A model generated the notes under the pieces. The model saw nothing but the letters and a program-made list of their open reading frames with translations. It was not told the origin of the DNA and did no database searches. A stretch of DNA of 64,000 nucleotides from Corylus avellana. Taxonomy: Eukaryota; Streptophyta; Magnoliopsida; Fagales; Betulaceae. The position numbers and the translations under genes were made by a program. Below are positions 50,576 through 60,670 of this stretch, in pieces. How positions within the stretch are numbered: position 1 is the stretch's first letter; each line of letters starts with the position of its first letter. The stretch lies in the NCBI RefSeq assembly GCF_901000735.1, contig NC_081542.1:15973577-16037576 (forward strand). Direction: 5' to 3'.

Positions 50576-51065
50576 CGTGTGCTTGGTTCAAATCATGTTG
50601 AGGCATAAGTATAAGATTATATAGGGTAATCATAACTTGACCTATTTAATTAAACGTGATTAGACTCTTTAATCACAACCTGCTAATTTTGTGCAAGGTT
50701 CGTGTCGGATTTGCAGGTTGTGTAAAAAATTCTCAACCCTAAATATCGCGTGTCAGGTTTAGGTCGCGTCGAAGCATTGGTATAAGACTATGTAGGTAAA
50801 CCTTAACCCGGCTCATTTAATTAAATATGTCAAACCCCTGAATCTTAACCCGCTAAATCTTGTTGGGTTAGCGAATCATGTCAAAAGTTACCAACCCTAA
50901 ATGTCACAGGTCGGGTTTTTGTCGTGTAGGGGTATGAGTAAAAAACTATATATGTCAACTCTAGCTCAACTTATTTAGTTAAACAGGCTGGCCAAACTCT
51001 TCAACTTTAACTCTCTAATTTTGTGTCAAATTTGCGAATCATACAAAAAATTGCTAACCTGAATT
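50576..51065. repeat. Degenerate tandem repeat, about three units of 155-170 bp
   Basis: Each unit has a TTTAATTAAA-like centre followed by AACCCGCTAA-like and TCAACCCTAAAT-like phrases and then a GTCAGGTTTAGGTCG-like phrase. Units begin near 50576, 50747 and 50903. Confidence 0.65.
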
Positions 51066-51644
51066 TGAAGGAAAACTTCTACCGAAAGTATTCTGTGATA
51101 GTATAGACTGTACAGTGACCAATATCTTAAATGCAAAAAAGAAAAGAAAAAAAGGATAAGTGTCGCCTTGAGTCATAGTGCCAAAACAATATCGAAGATA
51201 GAAAAGAGTTGAAAGTGAGGTCTTGCGTGAGTGCTGTAAACAAGATATTCAGCTCATTGGTGTGGTTAAGATTTACCAATTAAGCCATCAACAAAATATC
51301 TCAATCACTCCAATAATTGAGGAATGAATAACATGTATCACAACACAAATACATGCATATTTTGATTAATCTGCCGACTTACATGATCCATGTTGAGCAC
51401 GTGTAGATTCACATTTCAAACTACATGGATACCGACAAGGCAAGCCCACCCGGTACAAGTCTTTGGTCTTTTTTGAGGGTTCGCATCATGCTGTGTTGCA
51501 GACAAAATAGTTGCCCGCCCGCTCGGTCCCCAGTCCAACATGGCCGTGCCCTCAATCAATGCCTATCCATCCAACATGGCGGAGCCCTCAATTATCTAAC
51601 TACCCTCGGTCGACCACGGCATTGTACAGTATACATGCGTAACG

Positions 51645-52700
51645 AGGATCTTCTGTTATTAGATTGTCTGAATTTTACAGAAATTTAAATAGCTTAAAAA
51701 AAAGGGGTTGCAACAAGTTTAGGATGAGGGACCTATTTGTGAAGAGCAGGTGGGTCTCACAACTCCTCTATTAAGCTGCTTTAATTTTAATAAAATTCAA
51801 ACAATCTAATAACAGATCATTTCTATACGAGTTTCCGTGTACACTTCTATTACTATTCCTGTCATGTTCCTCTCCTTTTAGTGTGACTTGAATGAGAATG
51901 GTTGGAAACTGGAAAAAGCAAGAGGTGGACCGTTTAAAAGAGGCCAAAATAATGAATAGGACAATATTATGTAGATAGATGGATGGTGGGTTAACTTAAT
52001 TATCCAATTAAGTTTGGTAGGCGATGTTTATGACGATCTCTTGTTATTGAGTTGTCAAAATTGTACAAAACTTCAGGCAATCTAAGAGAGAAGGATTGCA
52101 GGCCCACTATCCTGGACAACCTAAAATGCAGAATCCATTTTCCCAAGATCAAGTGGGTCTCACGACCCCTTTTTTTTTTTTTTTTTTTTTAATTTAAAAT
52201 TTAAAATTTTATTCAAAAAGGGTAGACCAAGAACAATTGTGGCTATCTTACTTGGGCGTGACCACAGTAGTACCTACCCGCTGAGAGCCGCACAAGAGGG
52301 GCCTAGACGATAGGAACCGCGAGCGCTCTCTCAAGTCTGACTGAATCATAACCTGACCTAGCTCCCACCAAGACATCAATGGGAATCCAAGGCAGCTATT
52401 ACTAATTAGACATATGTAGAAATTCTTCATTGCATAAATTCGAACCCACGCTCTAGTACATGCCCTGACCACTTGAAAACTTTCTTGGGCCATTGAACCA
52501 CCACCCTTGATGATACGACCCTCTCTCTCTTAAATTGTTGTGTATTACGTTTACATTTGTATCACTTTCCAGACTTTTCCAGAGTCTCATTTTTAGTGTG
52601 GCTTAAATTAAGGGAAAGGTAGGAAAGTGGAAAAAGTAAGAGGTGGACCATTTACAAGAGGCCAAAATAATGATTATGACATTGCAGTTGCAGTGAAGTT
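51645..52700. repeat. Two diverged tandem copies, the second split by a SINE
   Basis: Copy 1 (about 51655-51965) and copy 2 (about 52040-52680) share TTATTRRRTTGTC, GTGGGTCTCAC and AAGAGGTGGACC followed by AAGAGGCCAAAATAATGA. Copy 2 is longer because a SINE sits at GTGGGTCTCACGACCCC. A further partial copy of the AAGAGGCCAAAAT phrase follows at 52743. Confidence 0.65.
52170..52514 (-). mobile_element. tRNA-derived SINE with poly-A tail
   Basis: On minus: an A-box-like segment GGTGGTTCAATGGCCC near the 5' end, a B-box-like GGGTTCGAATTT about 65 bp on, ~250 bp of body, then AATAAAATTTTAAATTTTAA and a poly-A tail (poly-T at 52170-52190 on plus). The flanks ACGACCC at 52162 and 52515 are a probable target duplication. 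Different family from the 17.7 kb SINEs. Confidence 0.65.
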
Positions 52701-54090
52701 AGAGTTTTTTGTACCAGTGAAGTTAGATTTGGACCATTTCCAAGAGGCCAAAATTATGAATATGACATTAACATTTGGTTGGAGCTAATTATAGGGCCGA
52801 GCATGTAGTTGGGTTGTACAAGAAGGAAAAGAAAATAGAATAACACATCACTGTAATTAGATGTTTTCAGCTGCATATATTTTTCGGAAAAATTAATTAT
52901 TTTTTGCTGTTTGTTTGCAACCTTAAAAACGGTTTGGAAAGACATTTTTTCAGCGTTTGACAAGCACAAAAAAAAAAAAATCCAAATATTTCTTATATTT
53001 AAGGCCTTCTACTAAAATTTGCAATGCCTTCTTCATCCAGATAAGAAGAACATGATTCTGCCATTACAAACAATATGCTTTTGTTTCATAAATGCCATGT
53101 TGTTTAGGCTGAATCTCCAAGTCTTACTATCGTCTTGGTCAACGTCTTTTATTTTAACTCTAAACCAACTATTGTTTAGCCATCCTAAACGTAATAAAAT
53201 CCTCTTCATTTCACAGTCAAGATTTATTTAGTTGTATTTAACAGTATATATAATGTCATGTCATGAATATCGCCCATCAGATTTTGACAAAATGGGCTTT
53301 AGAGACGCGTTAGTTGGGTTTAAATGTTATGTTGGCAGAATAATTTTCACATCTATTTCACTTTGGAGGCCCATTCAGTCGGGCCATGATCATTAGGGCT
53401 CATTACCCGTAGCGGAATGTGAGAAACTTTCCAAGAACCATCACGACCAAAAACTAACAAAACAACTAAGCACAATAGAAAAATGCGAACGATCTGGAGC
53501 TTCTGCAAGGTCCATGGCTACTTGCACTTTACCCTTCTATCATACATCCCAACATTATATCCCAAACCCTTCAAGACAACCTCATCATCTTCTTGTTTCT
53601 AGATTCTAGTAGCAAACACCAATGCATAGGGCTCACCACCACCCCTTGCAGGCGGATTCAGCCCTACCTTGCCACCACATTAGCCCCCCAACGAAAGGCG
53701 GATTTCACCATCCAACCACCCGTCCACAAGGGGTGGAATCTGACCGTAACTGCCCCCAACGGACAAATAATCCATGTTAATCTTTCAAATCTCGCCAATT
53801 GCCAAATCAACAACAATGCACACAATTATAAACCAAAATACAAAATCACCAAATCCTCATTTGGTTCATCAAAATACAAAATCAACAAACCAAAGAGAGA
53901 GAGACTTGACTCTTTGACTTTGTTTAAAGGCTGAGAGCGGCAACTAGCGAGAAATGAGGTAAAGGAGAAGTGGAAAAACCATAGATCTAAGGAAAAACTT
54001 ATATAATGTGCGTAAATGGGATGGGCAGACGACATAAAGAAAAATCTTAACAAAAAAAAAATATATAGAGAGTATGTGGGCGAACGGTTC
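52701..54090. other. Intergenic
   Basis: No supported gene. Some ORFs (for example plus 53593-53934) lack any recognisable feature. Confidence 0.4.
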
Positions 54091-54239
54091 TTATCCGCCA
54101 CCCATACTTGGATACTCACTATCCGCCCATAAATGGGCTGATTTTTCAACCCCATCCGCCGCTGAAGGTAATGGAAGAAAAATCCGCCCATTGCCCAGAT
54201 AGGCGGGCGAATTTGCACGAGCAGGCCAGCTCCCCCTAG

Positions 54240-54782
54240 ACCAATGCAGGCACACCGAAGCAAAAGCAGGAAAGGTATAGAAGCATTGTTTTGACAACTT
54301 TGAAAATATTCATAATGAAATATGTTTTGGTCAACTGAAGTATAGAATGCCGAGAGAGTGGCAGCCTCAGCCAAAACAAATATTGGCATGCAAGGGAGCT
54401 CATTTGGAGCATACAATGGAGACAATCGGTCAACGCTGGAGAATGGTTAAAGAGGAAGGATTGAGTCATGTTGAGGAGATACGCCAATTGTTTTGAAGAC
54501 AAGTCTCCAGCTCAGCGTCTCCCTGATTTCAATGCCAGCATCAACTATAAAATAAAAGTCTTTGTTGACAACCAACAGGACCAACCACCATACTTCGACC
54601 CAGCCGACATATTTTGACTCAAAAAATGGATCAGTATCTAAGGAAAAAGGGAAGAATAGGGATAAGATGTCATGTTTGACGAAGGAGCTTAAAAAGATGC
54701 TGAGTTGAATAAACAAGCAGTTGAGACTTATCTTCACCTTACAAATGTTTCTTTTAAAGATGAAATAAAGGTTAAAATGCAA
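54240..54782 (-). pseudogene. Unrecognised coding relic
   Basis: One minus-strand frame reads through GWVEVWWLVLLVVNKDFYF, then GIEIRETLSWRLVFKTIGVS, is broken by one stop, and continues SPLYAPNELPCMPIF then AEAATLSAFYTSVDQNIF. The amino-acid make-up looks like decayed protein rather than random DNA, but I do not recognise the family. It could be a transposon protein or a processed pseudogene. Confidence 0.3.
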
Positions 54783-55413
54783 TTATAAAAATATTTTGAC
54801 AAAAGGCAATTTTCTTGATTGCCTTGCTGCTACACCATCAAGAAATCACCTTGCAAAAATCAGAAAAGGTTAAAATGCAAAAAAAAAAAAAAAACTGCTC
54901 TACTTTTTGATTTTCATGGATTTGATGATATTTTAAGAGAATTTCCAAAAGTCCTCAAAGAATAATTTTATGGTTATACCAAAGAACCAACAATCCAGGA
55001 ATTAAGATGCTGATTTATGCTACCCAAGCAAGAATTATGCAAGACTTCTAGAAAATAAGTGTTGGTTAGGGCAATTTTTTAGCAAGCTCCCAAGCCCTTT
55101 GTTATCCTTAAGAACTTTACCTAGCATTGGTGAATAAGCAAAGTGACATTCCTTCCTTAAAAGGAGGCAAAGTGACAATTGTTGTTAACACAGTACCAAT
55201 ATTATTATATTTCATAGACAGGGAAAGGATTCCTACTTTTGACATTTGACATATTTAATCGTACATTTTCTCTTTGTTGCTAAGTATTTGTTCAGTCCTA
55301 CACAACTTGGCCGGGAAGAATCCAAAGTACTTAAACAAAGAGAAAGCACACAGGGCCTGGCTCGATTGTTATCCAGATACTGCCTTCCCTAATAAAGGGA
55401 AACCAATATGAAA
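54783..55413. other. Intergenic
   Basis: No feature recognised apart from a poly-A run near 54878. Confidence 0.4.
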
Positions 55414-57516
55414 CTACAGATTTATTTTACCTGCCAAGTACCATGAGTGCATGGCTAGGCTGCCAAAGGCCATGATATTAGCAAGGGATGATAACCCATG
55501 AATCATCCCAAATTTCTTGTTCATGGCTGCAAGCTTTGGGTTCACTTTTGCAACTTCAACGTTCTTTGTCCACCCAACTTCTTCCCCAATGTTTGATTCC
55601 CTCTCCACCTTATGTCTTTGCTTCATCATCTGCACCACAAGAAAGAAACATGAGAGACTAATCAAAAACTCCACGAACATGGACTTTGTAGTCGATATCA
55701 TTTTTGGCATGAATAAAAAAGAGCATTACTCAAACCAAACTTACAAATGAACTACTCAAGCCTCTTCATTGAGAGTCACAGAAGTGCAAAGACAGAAAAA
55801 AGAAATCAAAAGATTATAACTTGATTTTAAACTATTTACGACCCAGATTAAGTGTGTGATTCTTCACTATTTGGGACTAAAAAGCATCGAATCAATTGAA
55901 CGTAATACAATCATTTGGCTAAAGCTCGCCATTAAGTTAAATCGTAAACAACATGAAGCATAAGGATCAGAAGCCTTCTAAAAGATATTGTTAAGTTCAA
56001 TGACTAGTTAGAACCTACACGTATGACATATAGTCATATATATAGGGAGCTAAACTCTCTCATATTTTGCAGTTTCTCATGAGTATATAAGCAAAGTAAT
56101 TTTCACATCACCTTATAAAAACCCTGTCAAAGCAAATAATGCTGCTGGATGTATCTTTTACATATAGTTTTAGATTTAAGTGTTGCCTTTAAATCCCTTC
56201 ACCCACAAACATACACACACACACACACACATGCAACATAGGATTTGAGAATGCTAGAGGCCACCTAGCAGAGGAGATGTAATCCACAAATAGAGATTTC
56301 ATATTAATTTACAGTTGGGAAAAATCAGAAAAACCATACCGCATAACTATAAACATCACAAATTCACATTGCATAAATGTCCAAAAGAACTTGGAACTTA
56401 GAAGAAATTCACCTCAATGGTCATGGGTGTAAATACAAACAAATTGGCGAGGTTGAATGCAAACGAAGACAGCAAGAAACCAAGCTGGTACTTCTCAGCA
56501 GTAGATGACGACTTCCATGGATGCAGATACCCAAACGACCCCGCTGATATTGCACAACAGACCCCAACCATGGAGAAATACGCAGGAAACATCTTGCTTT
56601 GCAGATTTCCAAACTGATGCCGTGGAAGATTCCTAAATTGCCAAACGAGTTTTTAACAAAAATAGTTTAGGAAAATGCTACTCATACAAAACTTTCCTAA
56701 GAAATGACATAGATAATCTATTACAAGCCACATTTAATTTGGCGCACAAGGAGTACCACTCCATAATTCTGTATTAACTTTTTGTAAGACTTGTTTGTAT
56801 GGCATTGCATCTACAAATTATTATACATCACTCTATAATTATATTGGGTTTGCCGAGCCAATAATCCAGAATTGAAAAGAAAGCCAATCGTTGAACCTTA
56901 AAGCTTTATCTCTTAAGCATTTAGATAAACATTAAACTAAGCTAAAAATTGAGCATAGGAAAAACCTCTCGGTTATCTCAATTTAACTTTGCAATTTCAA
57001 AAACCAAAAATAACCCAAAACAAATCCCTTCAAATTCCTTGTCTTTTTTTCAGAATTCTTTATCCTAACACTTTCTCACTAACCAAACATAGCTTAAACC
57101 CTCTACTTAATTTTTAAGTCTCAAAATTCTAAATCATCTGCGAACCATTGCGTAATTTTTTTAAAAGCCCAACACAAATCTTACATCTTTCTAAATAAAG
57201 ACAATCATAACACGCACAAAACTGAAAACATGTAATTCCTTTTTTCTGGGTAACCCAGCACGGCCTTAGTGGCATAATAAGAACAAGGGACAAGGAGAAA
57301 AGAGGGGTACTTGAACATGATGATGCCGCCGATGAAGGTGACCCAGAGAGCGGATCCAAAGGCCGTGGAGAAGCTCAGAAGATGCGCCAGCTTGAGATAG
57401 ATTGCAAACTTCGTCGAATTCTGACCGTCCGATTGCGATCCGAACGTCTCCGGCGAGAATATCACTCCGATCGCCAAGAACGCCACTGCCGCTAGGAATC
57501 GCGTTAGCCAACCCAT
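55414..57516 (-). CDS. TMEM205-like (DUF4149) membrane protein, copy 1
   Basis: Small multi-pass membrane protein; plant members have often been labelled LEA-family but the domain is DUF4149/TMEM205-like, function unknown. Three exons: 57516-57311, 56632-56413 and 55629-55414, in phase, 213 residues. Hydrophobic spans: FLAAVAFLAIGVIF, AHLLSFSTAFGSALWVTF, YFSMVGVCCAISAGSFGY, FLLSSFAFNLANLFVF and ANIMAFGSLAMHSWYLAG. A loop with MMKQRHKVERE follows the fourth. It is a tandem paralogue of the gene at 58908-59819. A CT repeat just before the ATG lies in the probable 5' UTR. Arabidopsis At3g62580, as I recall, is a same-length homologue next to PLIP3. Confidence 0.88.
56214..56232. repeat. AC microsatellite in intron 2
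   Basis: ACACACACACACACACACA run inside the second intron of the DUF4149 gene. Confidence 0.85.
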
Positions 57517-58907
57517 CTGTCTCTCTCTCTCTCTCTCTGGGTCTGTGAAATGAAGCTTGAAGAAAAGGGTAGGTTTTATATCTATTGCAGCGCAGGTGCA
57601 CCAACGCGAAGAGGATGGGTTTGACCTTTGAGTTTTTTTGTGAGAATTTACGTCGAGTTGGTGGAGGATGCAAATGGGAACGTGCCACGTTGCGATATTT
57701 TTCTGTTTCTTTTCTACCAAAGCGGGCAATTAATCTGACCGGCACCAACCGTCTAAATGGGTCCTCGTTGGCAACAAATATCCACATGGTTTTTGGGCTT
57801 TGTATCTAAATTTAGGAAAATACAGTGGGCTGGTCAATTCTTTTGGTTAGTTTTCTAGTAAAATCAACAAATCAAAAAAAAAAAAAGTCTTATCCGACTA
57901 ATCACATTGATTAACGAAATAGTTAGCTGCTACAATTTTTAGCAAATTTGTTGAGCATTTAGCTTAAATTGCATAAAAAAAAATACATATGGTTCTCTTT
58001 CTCTCTCCTCTAAAGATGCAATTTAAAAAGCCTCAGCCCAATAGGTGAGGCAATGAAGAGTGAGCCATTAAAGCTAAAGCCCGTTTCAACCATGTGAAAA
58101 TGTTTCTGCCCAATAACTCCATTTTGTTGATGATGTGAGGGTATCATGATATTTCTGTGAGTGACACCAATGGAGGTGAACAAACTACGTAAATATATAC
58201 TCTTGTGCATTTTTTTTCTTGTAAGTTGATTTTCACATCTAAAATTTGTATTATTTTGTATTAGAGTCGAATACTGTTTGGTTCCATAAGGGGCGGAGCC
58301 AGAAACTATTATGGGTAAGGACCAGGAGTCAAAAAAAATTTGCTAGTAAAGGACTAGTTGGCTGAATTTTTTTTTTATTATTATAAGGAATTGGAGGGGG
58401 GCCATGTACCAATCCCCCCTCCCTCCGTCCCTATTCCATTGTCTATTGTTTGTTTACATTTTCATCTCTCCATAGTCTTTTTCATTTGGGTTTTGTCGAT
58501 AGAGAACCCACTCTATTTCGTTTATTTTCTCCCTTGTAACTCTTGTCCCATTATTGAATTGGAAAAAAAAAAAAAAGCCGTTATGGGTTTGAGTTACAAA
58601 AAGAGCAGCATATGAACTAGATTAAAATACAGATAGGTGAGTAAAACCGCTAAAAGAAAATTAACAAGCATCAAATCCATATCAATAAAGTAGACCGTCA
58701 TGATCATCCTAAACAACATATAATAGACAAATTCTAAAGGGAAAGCTCATATATATAATGATATAATTGAAGAGGAAAACAATTGTTATCATGTAATTAA
58801 TTAAAGGGGACTTTGTCATGATCTTATGAATCATTACAATGTTCAATCGTACAGAGTTTTTGTAATGTTCCCCAATAAAGAAAAACCAAATTGAAAGTAG
58901 AGATTAA
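57517..58907. other. Spacer between the two DUF4149 genes
   Basis: Holds the upstream region of copy 1 (CT repeat at 57518-57538) and the downstream region of copy 2. A short ORF at 58358-58615 has no support. Confidence 0.4.
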
Positions 58908-59819
58908 TTAATTGATAAAATTACCAGCCAAATGCCATGAATGCATGATTAGGGTGGCAAAGAACATGACATGAGCCAGGGATGCAACCCCATGAATCAT
59001 CCTAAATTTCCTGTTCACGGCTGCAAGCTTTGTGTTCACCATTGCAACTTCCGTGTTCTTCGACCACCCAATTTCTTCCCCAATACACAATTCTCTCTCC
59101 ACCTTATGCCTTTTCTTCATCATCTGCACCACATTAAAAAAAAAAAAAAACATGACAGCCTAATATTTAATCAAAAAGAAGAACTTCTCATTAAGAACAT
59201 TAATGTAATTACCTCGATGGTCATGGGTCCAAAGAGAAACAAATTGGAGAGATTGAATGCAAACGAAGACAACAAGAGCCCAAGTTGGAACTTCTCAGCT
59301 GTAGACGACGACTTCCATGGATGCAGATACCCAAACGAGCCTGCTGATATTGCACAACAGATCCCAACCAGGATGAAACTCGCGGGAAACAACTTGCTTC
59401 GCAGGTTTCCAAACAGATGCCTCGGAATTAAGGTTCCAAAATTGTCAACAAAATGGATTACGAAAATGCCACTACCACTAATGTACGTAACTATACTTCT
59501 ATACATGCATGGTATTCACGTATATTGCTTTGTTGTTCTGTTGAAATGTTTACTTTCTTTTCCGGGTAACCAAACATGGCGTTAGTGAGGAGATAAAGAG
59601 AAAAGAGTGTTACAGGACCATGACGACGACGGCGACGAAGGTGACCCAGAGAGCGGTGCCCAAGGCCGTGGAGAAGCTGAGAAGATGAGCCAGTCTGAGG
59701 TAGGTAGCAAGCTTCGTCGAAATCTGACCGTCTGATTTCGATCCAAAGCTCTCCGGCGAGAATATAACTCCCGTTGCTAAGAAAGACACGACAGCTAGTA
59801 GTTGCCTTGGCCAACTCAT
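58908..59819 (-). CDS. TMEM205-like (DUF4149) membrane protein, copy 2, altered splice site
   Basis: Tandem paralogue of copy 1 with much shorter introns. Exons: 59819-59614, 59420-59213 and 59123-58908. Exons 1 and 3 equal copy 1 in length (206 and 216 nt). Where copy 1 has the exon 2 acceptor TTTAG, copy 2 has TTTTGG near 59436, so the ancestral AG is gone. The next AG (59421) keeps the frame and drops four residues (209 in total). Upstream AGs near 59470-59480 would keep the frame too and add about 17-20 residues after the DUF4149 first half. Hydrophobic spans and HPWKSSSTAEKFQLG are kept, so it may still be functional. The expressed form cannot be decided from sequence. Confidence 0.75.
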
Positions 59820-59945
59820 TTCTCTCTCTCTATCACTCTCTCCTTGCAGAATGAAGGTTGAAGGTGATCTACAGCTTGGTAGAGGTTGGGTTGCTAACCG
59901 TTGACTGTCATACCCATCTCTCTCTCTCTCTCTCTCTCTCTGTGT
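59820..59945. repeat. CT microsatellites upstream of DUF4149 copy 2
   Basis: CT runs at about 59820-59846 and 59920-59942 lie in the probable 5' UTR/promoter, as in copy 1. Confidence 0.7.
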
Positions 59946-60063
59946 CGATCTGTCTGTGTAAGAGATCATGGGTTTTTGAGATTTGAGTCTGGTTAATTAC
60001 TACAAGACATGCATATCTCCTTTTCAAATTTATGTAGCTGATCCTATATATTTAATAATAAGG

Positions 60064-60163
60064 NNNNNNNNNNNNNNNNNNNNNNNNNNNNNNNNNNNNN
60101 NNNNNNNNNNNNNNNNNNNNNNNNNNNNNNNNNNNNNNNNNNNNNNNNNNNNNNNNNNNNNNN
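60064..60163. other. Assembly gap (100 N)
   Basis: 100 Ns. Unlike the first gap, the two sides do not share sequence. Confidence 0.99.
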
Positions 60164-60174
60164 AAATTGCTTTT

Positions 60175-60432
60175 TTTTAAAAAAAAAAAAAATTAATGCC
60201 TAAAACGACGTCGTTTTGGGCTGGGTATGTGTTGTAGTTTTAGGACACAAAACGACGTAGTTTTAGGGAAGGGTAAAATTGGTATAAAAAGTCAAATTGT
60301 TTGACTTTAACGTTAAAATGGTCCAAAGTGAGAAAAAACCAAAGTTCAAAGGGCCTAAGTGAGAGTTTTGAAAATTCATGGGGGTTTTTCAAAACGGCTG
60401 GAAGTTCAGGGGGCTTTCTGAAGTTTCCCCTA
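60175..60432 (-). mobile_element. Arm of a Mutator-like element, other end hidden by gap
   Basis: On minus the end reads GGGGAAACTTCAGAAAGCCC and continues with text close to the arm at 19895-20070. Two ACGACGT words (CAAAACGACGTAGTTTTA, AAAACGACGTCGTTTTG) lie inside. The opposite end would fall in or left of the gap. Confidence 0.5.
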
Positions 60433-60670
60433 ATAATAAATTTGAATAATAATAATAATAATAATAATGAGAGATAAAAGAATAGCATGTCTCAATAAAA
60501 AAAATAAAAAATAATTATAAAAAATAATAATTATTATAAAAAAATAAAAAATAAAAATAAAAAACCTCTACTATTTCACTCTTTCTCGAGAAGTTTCACC
60601 AAAGGTTTCATGAATTTTTAATTTTATTGAGTATATGTATGTTTCTATCCAAATTTAATCAGTTTTTTTA

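Noticed and set aside
50576..51065. CRISPR-like or satellite array
   Set aside because: Units are too long, too diverged and too few, and the organism is a plant.
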